Below, piece by piece: positions 14,201 through 26,200 of a stretch of DNA of 64,000 nucleotides. The position numbers and the translations under genes are program-made. The stretch is from Prunus persica. Taxonomy: Eukaryota > Streptophyta > Magnoliopsida > Rosales > Rosaceae. The DNA is taken from NCBI RefSeq assembly GCF_000346465.2, contig NC_034009.1, positions 46,617,657 through 46,681,656 on the forward strand, read 5' to 3'. The notes below the pieces were generated by a model. That model ran no database searches, was not told the origin of the DNA, and worked only from the letters and a program-made list of their open reading frames with translations. Numbering within the stretch: position 1 is the first letter of the stretch; each line of letters opens with the position of its first letter.

Positions 14201-17200
14201 ACAGCAAAGATATAATATTAATTTAAATTATGCAAGTGTTCAAAACTTAACCAGATAGTATAACCCTTCATGAAGCAGCTTCATCCCTTTCTTTGATGCA
14301 ACATTAACAGCTAGAAGATGAGTCACAGGCTTCAAATCATCCATAGCTGGGTGGAATCAAATGACCCACCAGTTAGAATTAACTGAGCAAAATTGTATGC
14401 ACGAACTAAAGGTTTTTACTTAGAAACAGCTTACTTTCGGGAGAATGCAAATAGTTAATATCATTTAAGACACCTTCTCCTCCAAGAACATATGTAGACA
14501 GAGAAACGAACCTTGGTTTTCCACCAGCAATAATCTACATAAAACAAAAAGAAAAATAAAATAAAAGAAAAAAATATACTACATGTTAAATCATTGCAAT
14601 ACATAAACAATCATGACTCTAATTAAAGCATTCTAAATTTTGAATACAATTATTCTAAAATGCTCACCTGTGGATTATAGCGAGTAGTACCACTTTCTGA
14701 TAAAAATTTATCAAGAACATCTGTTCGAGAATTTATATGCCCATAGTAAACTTGCTCCTGTATTCTGGGTAGCTCATCATTCATGGAATTTATAAGGGCC
14801 TCCTGATCAATGTAAACCAAAAAGACTTAAGGTTTATACCATCTAGGAACAGTGGACATATTCAAGAACTAGAAGAGGCTACACATGCTATGGATGTTTC
14901 AAAAGAAGTTATTGTAGATAGAAGTAGGATAGAGAAGGTTAGGGAGCTAGTGAAAATAGAGTTTAATTACTATGTTGCCCTCAATTTCTAAGTGCATTAT
15001 TCAGCTTATCTAACATCAAAACGGTAAAAATGATATTGTATTCGTTGACAAAAGCTGTTTTTTCTAAACAATACCTCATTAGAATCCACCACAAGCCCAT
15101 TCATCAACAGGCCACACTGCAGCTTAGCCAAACCCAGCTTAAAGACAAACATGGAGCTTTCTTGAGAAAGTTCCTTGTAAGTTTGCTCCTTCTCCAGCTT
15201 CAGTAATAAATCTTGAGGTGGAGATTTTGCCTTGGATCTACAAAAGGAGAATAAGAGCAGATTTCAGCTCACCCAGAAATAAAATAAGGAATACATATAT
15301 TTGTTTAACAGGAAATCATGATTAACATACTAGTATTGGAATTCAAATCAGCCGTAAAATATGTATAAACACTTACAATACAGTTTCTACAAATGCTCCT
15401 TCGACATGGTGCATTTCAAGAGCATCATCATCAGAACCATCAGAATCAATCCGCAATTTATTTATCTGACGTGCAGAATAAACAAAACAGTCTTGTTTAG
15501 GCATAAAATTAAGGAGTATTGCTTCACATGGCATTATCTTACAAGTCAAAAAAAGTGTGCGAAGATGTTAGTGCACATCAAGAAGCAACATTAACGCAAA
15601 GATGCCCAGAGAATACAGGGACCATCTAAAATCATTCAAGTTACAAGAGAAGTTCTTTATGGCACTTTTCTATATCTAATTTCTCCCTCCGAATTAGTCC
15701 AACATGAGGCCTACTTATACAAACATATTAAGATGTAAAATCTTATTTAGTGGTAAAAAGAATGTGTCACTGTGTCCAGGTACAGGATACAATGTGCCTC
15801 TTTTTCTAAGGATGAAGTAACTCCACCATATGCAATACTGTATAAAGTAAGCCTATTTCTAATAACCAATCCAGAATACAAAGAAGTAAGGAGTAGAGAT
15901 AAAATTAAAAAATTGAAAATAACACATCAAGACAGGGATCAGGTGCTTTAGTCAATTAAGCAGTAGGAACATTTGAGCAGACTTAGCACACAGCACAACA
16001 CAAGAAAACAAAACAATGCAATGAACACGTGAAACAAAAGGATGCAATAAAAGATGACAACAGTTGAAATACTGTGACATTATGACAGCAAAAAAAGCTA
16101 CAGAAAAGCATTATATGAGAAGCAATTATTATATCTCAATTGAAATATCTTTTTAGTGCAATTATTATTAACTAATATGGAGACAAATTGACAGAAGCAT
16201 CACAGCAGACACTTACATTGCTCAAAAACTGGAAAGCTGTTTGAATTCCATGATTCTCCTTGATATAAATGAAGAGACGTATAATCTGCACACACAAAAA
16301 AGTGTTTCTTTATAATCCAGGAGCCTCTGCAAGGAAAACCTTTTTCAAGAATCGCTACTGTAAGACATGAAAAGTAGTTTGTATGATAGGGGCATACGGA
16401 AGGTTGCTAATATTAGAATGTGAGCATCCAATCCAAAACCAATTGGCAATGTGTGGAGACGCCAGAGATCATTTAAACCACCAAGGCAAGGCTTCTATTT
16501 CTGATGTGGAATAATACTCTCAACACACGCCCTCACATGTAGCATCTCTTAAGACTAACACATGGACAACACATGTTATTTGGTGACGTGAGAGCACATG
16601 TGGCTGTTAGCCAACACGTGGATAGTCTGCTCTAATATCATGCTAGAATGTGTGACCACTTGTCAATGGGTTGAAAGGAACAAGATCTTTTAAGGTATTA
16701 TGCAAGTCTTTAATTCCACGATTTGGGATAATACTCTCAACAGCTAAAGCATAGGAGGAAATTAAATACACAAAAGAGTGACAAAATAAGAAAGGTAGAG
16801 AAGAAATTACCAAGCTGGATATATCCTCCTCAATTTTACTGTCATCTTCACCGCCACTAGTTTCAATCTGCTTGATGAACTTAGAAGAATACAGTACAAC
16901 CCCAAATCTCATAGGGAAGTTATTCTCGTACAAAGACGTAATCATGTCAATGGACTGCAAGATTTGAACAAAAAAAGATCATCCAATAAGTATAACCCAG
17001 CAAGATAATATGAAACCCGAATATCACTTATCACGTGGCAGAGAATAAAACTTACCTCAAGACCACAAACAGTTGCTGGATCAATAACAGAAATTGCATA
17101 GAAAAGGTTTTTACGGATATAACGTAGCTGTCCTGGGAACACTGGCATCAAAATCTACACCCAAATATATTGTAGAGATCATATTTCCAGAAAAACATAG

Positions 17201-20200
17201 GCATATGATGTCATCCAAAGTTGAGAGAGAGGGGCTGAAAGAAGCTATATATCCACCTCATTTAGATTATTCCTCCATCGTTTATACATAGCATCTTCTT
17301 CCAAGTTATTTAGATAATGAACATGATTTGAACGAAAATCTACACGGAGCATATTAGATTCTGGAGGAGGCACAGTCGACAGGAGTTTCCTTGCAGTGCT
17401 ATGAGGAATCTGTGATAATTGATAGTAACAATATATCAAGCTAACTTCAAATCTATGGTATAATTCATTGAACAACACTGTTCAACACTACTATATATCA
17501 AATTTGAAAGAAGACCTACAGGACTACACCAGGAGCTTAGTCAGCTCAAAGTCAGATATACAAAGACATTAGACAAAGCCCAACCCAGCCCAAAATTAAT
17601 ATCTGAGTTGGAATTAACCCATGAATTGGATGTTCATCTGCCCATCTCAGCCTCAACCACGTTAAATATTTTAGGCATCCAGAAATAGGAACAAATAGTA
17701 CAAATGAGTGTCATACCAACCCAAGGATCCCCAGCAATGTACTCTATTCAAAAGTAGCAAACTGACTGAAAAAGAAGATTGATGAAAGTGAAGGTGATAT
17801 CCCTAACTCAGATCACCTTTAAATAACATTTTAATCTAGAAGCACCAGACCATTCTTTTAATCACATTTCACAAAGATATAAAAATATAAAAACAAAAAT
17901 TGCTTCCATAAGACAAATAGTTTGTAAAAAAGGGAGGGAAAGGGGGCCAATAGCACAAATTTATACCCCCTTCAACAAAAACAAAAAAAAAAAAAACAAA
18001 AAAAGATGCTCCGATTTAAGACATAAAAACTAACATTGTGTGAATCCTAAAATTGAAGGTTTAGCATTTCATTTTATGGGAGTGAACCACATATGAGCCC
18101 ATGATATGCACTCTTCCAGCTAATCATAGCTAAGATTGAACTCCATTCACCTTCAATTTTGAAAACTGATCCGCCAATGATAAATCCTGATGTACCAAGT
18201 CAACCAACCTACGAAATATTAAGGAAATGCAATGTCAGTGGTTGAACAGACTAAGTTGAGCATTAAACTTGTAAACAGTCGTGTCAAATGAACAACAGAA
18301 AAGTATAAAGGTGACAGGAACAGAGCTGGACATATAGATACCAACTCAAGCACCTCTTACTGTAATAACAATTGATACCATTTTCAATCAAACGTTCTCC
18401 ACTAAAATTGATAAATGACATTCAAATTTACAACAATGCATGGTTTTCTCAAGATTTTGGACAATCTATAGGCAAAGAAAAAGGTAAATTCAATCAATAC
18501 AAGTAGTCTGCTTTAACAGAAAATACTCAGGCAAGGTTAGGAGTGCAATTTCAAGAGTTTATTTTATGAGCAACAAGCAAATCAATTACAGTGAAGTACT
18601 ACACAATCTACCCACCTATACTGCATCTAAAATTTGCCTATCTTTCACAAAAGCGCCTTCAGAAGGCAAGACCATAACCCCCAAAAACTTCTCTTAATCT
18701 AAAAGGCAAAAACATGTCATACACCTGAATTTCATTACTAATAAATTGTGACATTTCCATGAGTTGATGTTTCCAAGTTTTGCATCATTTCACTGACATT
18801 ACAAAGCATTTCTGCATCCAAACAGATTAAAATGGTACATGCAACACGAAATATTACCCACGGAGGATCGTAAAGATCAGCACAAGCATGAAAGACAGAC
18901 TCGAATAGGACAACATCACAAGACTCTTAAAAGGGTTGATGAATACAATTTTGAACAAGCTAATGGTGAATGATGTGAAATTTTAATGTGGTGAGATTTC
19001 TTATGAAGGTAATCTATTATCAGATACATGGTTAGTAGAACATAATAAGATGTATTCATACTGGTAATGAGATGCAATAGCAGATTCACCTAGGACTGTT
19101 TTTATATGGGAGAATTTTCAGTTTCTAAATTATCCTACATGCTTTTCTTGATTTCGCTTTAGAAAATCTAGGCTCCAACGGTGATTGGAGTAACATTTAA
19201 TTATCTTGCAGCTGCAAGAAGGGTTATATTTATGTCTATTTTTTGGGGTTGTTTTTCTTATTGGGTCTGTGTACATGAGGTGGAATCAGGGGCCATTTCA
19301 GATCTGTGCTTGTTGTGGGTCCATGGCTGGAAAGGAAATAATCCAGAGTGGACTCATGAGAACTCAGAGACGAATCAAGGAATTGCAGGCAATATGGTTA
19401 AGAGAAGATTTGGAAAATTTTCAGCAGCAGCAGAAGTAGATGGAAGAGCAATTTAACGTGGCACTATTTTTAAAGGTGAGAGTTTTCAGTTTCTAAACTA
19501 TCCTACAGACTTTCCTTGATTTGCCTTTAGAAAATCTAGGCTCCAGGCTCCAGCAGTGATCTTAGTAGCAGTTACTCATCCTACAGCTGCAAGAAGGGCT
19601 CTATATATCTATTTTCTAGGGTTCTTATAGGGCCTTTTTACATCATAATGACGGGAGTATGGGTTATGTTTATCCATTGAGTCATACTATAAAAATTTTT
19701 AAACAAAATTAGACCCTAATGGTAATTGAAATCTGCAAGAAGTTTTTTTTTCACAAAAAAAGAAAAGAAAGAAAGATTACAAAATAATATTAAACCATAT
19801 CATGTACGATTGAAAAATTATCCTGTCACCCTCCTCAAGCTCATAATACAATTAAAGCAACTTAAAGTCTGTCTAGATCACACAAACATTTGTCAAATCA
19901 AAAGAAATCCTACACATCTAAATTGGTTAAAACAGACAACCACATGCATCATCATCAGTGTGATAATACAAACTGTGAGAATTACGCAAGTTCTTCAGTG
20001 TGAAATGATAAAAAGAAAATCAGTAAGAGAAAAAACATTACAGATAAAGGTCAATATCTTCAATATTGAGTAAAGCACCATTCAGAGCCATTAAGGACTT
20101 GCCAGGTGGGATCATTCTCTGGTTTGCACTTATTTCATCTTTAACTGAATCATTGAGCTGTAAAGCAAAAAGCTTGGTGAATTGATGACAACAGCAAAAA

Positions 20201-23200
20201 CAAAATATCTATTCTGGAAATATTTTCACCATGAGGAAGAAGAAATTTTATAAGATTCATGTCAAATTCAAACTGTACAAAAATGCTTTACCTTCATGCG
20301 AGATAAGGAAGAGACAATGCTTGGAAAATTTTGATTAATTTCCTGCATTGCGTGCAAGGGATCAGAGGCATGAACTATCCTCTGTGCAGTTTGATGTCCT
20401 AAATCTGTTCAAAAGAGTACTATTTAGCATACTGCACTTCATCAGAAACAAAGACTAAAGCCTTAATTTGCAGATACCTTTTAGTTCCCAAACATCAAGT
20501 GTATCAGATACTGTTGAAGACAACAGATAATCCCTGAATGCCATTATCTCTGATGTGAGTTCAGGTTTGCGTTCCTGCAAGTAGATGGAGCAAAATAATG
20601 TCATCCTTTATGGTGACTGGGTGGAAGTTCTGAACTTCAAATTATCCATTCCCCACACTACAATAATTCCATACGAAGTTATAGAATTCCATTTTTTGAT
20701 AAAATTGAATTGTTAAATACAGCATCAGTTAATGGCAAGTCAGCACAAACTCACTCAGAAGCAGCAAGTCAAAGGTGCCTTCCATTACCTCTCCAAATTG
20801 GTGCAATAATCTTCATATGACAATTGCACCATCTTTGAGAAACTTTGCTTCTTGTTAATGGTATCTACCTTAACTTCTGATTTTAATCACTACTCCAGCT
20901 TTAGTCACAGAATCAATCATCTTTCCTAAAGTCTGTCAATAAAATGATTTTTCTACATAATTAAAAGCATGTGAGGTCCCCTTCTCTCAAATTATCAATC
21001 AAACCTTTTGAAGAGGGCTTTGCAATTAATCTTCTTGGAACAAAATTAGTTCAATTTCTTTTTTCACATGTTTAGTGATCCGTTGGTACCCTGATGTTGC
21101 CCGCATGGGTTAAAACACAAAACCATATGCTTTATTTCAGAATATACAACATCATAAAACTCACAAGCTTAATAAAGAGCAGTTGGTGCAGCCTTCGGTT
21201 ATGCTTATATCTGTCTATAAGTATCATGATGCTGGGTTTTACTAATCCTCTAGAGCTTGCTAAACATATCAACCAACCCTATTAATTTATAAGTCATCAA
21301 GACCATCCAATAAATTTCTCAATCCCAGATTAATTTTCTATGTGTCCACTAGTTTCTTTTCTCAAATTTCAGTTGAGTCCAGTAGCCTTTACTACTCATC
21401 TTCCTCATAACTTCTTTTAACTTAGTTAATAACAGATGGTATATCTGTGGATCATGAAAATTCAAGCATAATATTCACAATATGTGTGTAAAACATTTAA
21501 AACCACGATCGTATCTAATGACAAATATACATACTATTCATATATACACATTCCACTTTTACTAATAAAAAATGCACATGTGCATGATATATATATATAT
21601 ATCACTTATCCCTAATCTGAATTGCAACTTAATTTCATTCTCAATTTCAAAACTCACCGAAAGCAAGGGCGTAGCAAGTCAGATAAATCCAAACATTATT
21701 TTGTTCCATCTTTTTCTGCTTTCTATAAAGGGGACAAAAAAGGAAATTTTTCAATTTTTTGTTCCAGTATAAGACTGAACATTCTTACGCTCCATTTTTC
21801 TCATTCGTGGAATGGTGATTCCTATCAGCCTTTTCCACTTGACATGCTACACTAAACTCGATGGTGGCTCCATACCCTTATAGGTTGGGAATTGTCTAGA
21901 AATCAGTCTTTCAGTGGAAAAATTACAAGGGCTTCCATGTGAAACTATTTGCTTTCAACAACTTTGCAGTGTTTCCCATCCACAACGATCAATATGTACA
22001 AAAAGATAGCAAGGAAGCACACCAACCATGCATAGACTTATGTATCTTATATTACAAACACAAAGTTACTGTAACTTGTGCTATTATATAAAGGATAACA
22101 AACCAGAATTTTGGAGAATATAAACCCTCTGACTTCTTGGCTTAGATCTTCAGTCCTCGGATCTTCTAAAGTGACCCCTGCAGCATAAACCTCAAACTCA
22201 TGAGGTTCTTAACCACAAAAGAAATTAAAAAGACTCCAACACCTAAAACACATGAGTAAAAGCACAACAAAGATTTTACTTAGTACAATAACAAAACAGA
22301 ATAATATAAAGATGTGAGGGAAAAAAAAGAGAAAAATAAACTATACAAAATAGTGTACAATTCATATTACTGGAACTTTGCAATTTTCTATCCAAAACCT
22401 AAGTCTTTGTAAATAGAGTCAAGGCTATTCAAGCCGAGTTGAGCAATTAGTGTGCAAGCTACTACTCAAGACAGCCTTCAAGCTACACATGAATCAAGCT
22501 TACATCATGTGTGTGGATGTGGAGGTAACTAAGGACGAATCTCAAGTCTTAAGTGGGGCAGTGTGACTTTGGTACACATTCGTGCATGTAAATAAAGATG
22601 TGTAGCCTTTCAAATAAGTGTTGATTTATCTTGAAAACCAAACAAAGAAATGGTTTTCTGCGATTCGTTCAGGCAGAATTAATGGTTTTCTGTAATTCAC
22701 TCAAGCAGAATCAAATTCCACTCGAGCAGTTTCTGGAAGAGTGTAGCATTGGTTTATAAAGAGTAAAACTGTATCAGTTGTTTTGAAACTGCTCGAGGGG
22801 ATCATGTGATTCTGTTCCCCAAAAAATTATATATTATTTTCATTCACGCATTCCAATGTCTCCCTTTATTTTTTATAAGACTACTACATGTCTGAGTTTC
22901 TTAGAGTTTACTAAGTCTTTAGAAACCTTTTTGCACTGACTCACTTTTGTGATTGACTTTGTGAGAATTAAGCTATTCATAGTCGTATTATTTTTCTAAT
23001 AAACATATCGCAATGAGTTGGTTTTGTATCTGTAAGAGTTTTACTGATACCGTAACAAACCCACCAAAGATAATAGACACAAAACAATACAAAGAAACAA
23101 TCCCCTTCAACAGATCAGTACTAACAATTCTACATATGAAACTCAATAACACTTCCTACCAACAAAGTACGTATTGATAAATAAAAAAGCAACTGCTTTC

Positions 23201-26200
23201 CAACCATATAAAATATCTTAGAAGGAAACATCCCGAAAATCAAATGATACTGCCCTCAAACTCTCTCCAACAGCTCCACACCAAATCATGAATAATCCTA
23301 TAATATAAAATAAATAAATAAATAAAAAAGCATACCTTCCACATATCAAATTCAATTTGGTTTCAGTTATTGATGTTCTGTTGAATTTGTTTCTGCAAAT
23401 ATAACTTTGGATTTATTGGATGTGGCAGTTCTTTGTAAATCAGCAGATTAGGTTTTGTTATGTGGTAGGTCATTGTAGTGGACATCTTGCCCCCATTCAT
23501 ATACTCTTTGAGTGTGATTAACAAAATCTATCTTTCTATGAAAATGGAAATTTAGATTTTTTAGTATAGAAATTTCGAATAGAATTCTTTAGTGATCTAA
23601 GTAGTTTTTTTTTTTTAAAAAAAAAAAAAGGAGTTCCAACAACCTTGAACATTTAATTTAATTTGAATTTTTTTTATCACATATCCACAACTATAACAAC
23701 AAAGACCCTATACACGCAGAGAACACGCTCATGGATTAGCCTAGTTTTTTTCTATGTTATATACTTAAGTGCAAAAGTTTTCTTCTCAAAGTCATGCAAC
23801 TCAACTTGCTATCTAACTTTTGAGAAAAGAAAAAAAGATGACATATTCTAAGGCTTGCCTAAAAGCAAAAGCTATTCTAAATTAAAGAGCCACATGAAAA
23901 GTGGAGAATAAATGAATGAAAGATGTCCAACTCATGTACCACTGGATAGTGGGCAGAGGACCAAAATGGAAGAAATTAGAAATCCCCCACCTTGAGAATT
24001 GACTCCAACTGAACTCAACATCATGAAACCAAAATGATGTGTAATGCATGTACAAACCCAATTGAAAGAACTGGAACTGTTTCTACAACCCATGAAAAAG
24101 TCGGTAAATAAAATCAAGTGAAAGAGAAACTGTAATTCGGCACACAGAAATTAAGGAAAAATTATCAAAAATAACTTCTGAGATTAAGACGCTTAAAAAT
24201 ATTAAAGTGTATACTCATGCAGTAAAATAACTATCCCAAAAGGCAGTAGACTAATACACAAATTAAGTTGTAAAAGATTGAACAGAGAAACTCTTCACCA
24301 GCATCAGCTTTCCCGAGAGAAAACTAACTTTTAACTTCTAAAGATTAAGCACAGCAGGGGTGCTCAAGGGCAAGAGCTAGAATCAATTATTCTAACCTTT
24401 CTTTATAGTACTATCATCCATAGCCTTATACTCCATATTCTTCAAAGCAAGTTCTACTCCATAACCACCCAAGTTTACCGAATCTCTTGTACCAACAGCA
24501 CCACAATGGTCAATCTCCGCATCACAGCCAGAAGGCAATACTTGTCTAGCAACATACTTAACTTTTCCCTGGAAGTTAGCCAATGTATGAGCAAATATAG
24601 CATAAAATCACACGTAAAAATTAGCAAACAATTAAAGGTATGTATGATGCGCATAAAATAATGCATGCAACACTCACCTAATATATATACATATAAATGT
24701 ATGCATATAACAGAGCTAGTACACAGCTGGTAAACATGACAGCATCATGATAATTTGGTAATATTAGTGGCACATTACACTTCGACAAGTTAGTACGTAC
24801 TGTGTGAAAAAGGAAAAAGTAGAAAATGAACAAAAAGAACACAAAGCTGACACGTTAAGTCAATTATCTCCCTCATGTTCACTACCGTACATCCAGGCGT
24901 TATGTGTTTCAAAGAGTATCCCTACAATTAACAGAAAAATTGGTATTTGCCAATGCTATTACATTAGTTCTACGCTTGTAGCAAGATCAGAAACAAAATA
25001 CACTACACTTATGTTGCAAAAAGTGTTTCTGTTGGTGAGAAGTGTAGATTCAGTCACTGCTTCAAATGTCTAACGCCTACCGCCTCTATTAGAAACATTC
25101 TGCCCTATGGTTTATAAGCTTAAATGAAATGCAGGTCAAAAAACAAAAGAAAGCTAGGTGGTAATATAAGCCTCTAATTTCTATAACCAGTTGGTATGTA
25201 AGCAATATATGTTGCTCAAGTGACCAAAAAAAATTCTAAGAATCCAAAATTATTTTTACCTTGCTACACCTAAATATATTGGGCTATATTCACCTTCCCT
25301 GATGTATTATAATATGATTGATAGCCATTTCTAGATTTCTAATACAATTTTTTTTTTCTTTGAATACCAGCAATAGTCTAAATTGCTCTAAATTAATCTA
25401 ACATACATGGAGGGGAATTCGCACATGGGTGCAAGGGGATGGCCTCACTGCCCTGGCCAACTCGCCTAACCCACGTTTGCGACTTCTAATACAATTATTC
25501 CAAATTGAAAACAAAGAAAAATCTAACGTAGTATGAGTAATCACTCTAATGTCCAAGAGGATATTAAAGTGAATAACACAAGTTGCGAACCTCTTTTGCA
25601 GCTTCAACTAGGGTGAGGTGGAACTCCCTAAAGCAATCAGTTCCAAGAGCTCCATAAAGAACAGCAACCGGACTTCCAACACTTGAATCAAAATGGATGT
25701 GATCAAATTCGAAAATTTCAGGCTGCTGAAATGAATCTCCAGAGCTGAAAGCCAAGAAATATAAAGTGAGGAATTGCGCCCAATATGGCTTCTTTTTTAG
25801 AGTGATAGGCAGAGATAGATAACAAAGCAAAATGAAAGAGCAGTTCTTACGACTCTCTGGGACTGTGAAGCCAAATTTTCAAATCTGCAGCATCAAGGAA
25901 CAGTGCACCTCCAATATCCACCCAACAACATTTCCCATTAGGGCTTTTTGGGTTTAGACCAACATTCAAGGGATCTGACCTTTTACCTTCTACATGCTCA
26001 CTCGAATTACTTTCATCAACCGGAGGAAAAGAAGATAGAGACTCCTCAGCTAGTTGTCGATAAAGCACCAATGTTGGAGATGCAGATCTCAGCATAAGAG
26101 AGAATTCAAACAGAGATGCCAGTGGTTCACTTAAAATAGAGAGGCCATGTTTTACAATTTTTCTTAAGCAATCTTTAGCGTTATGAGAATTAACATCATC

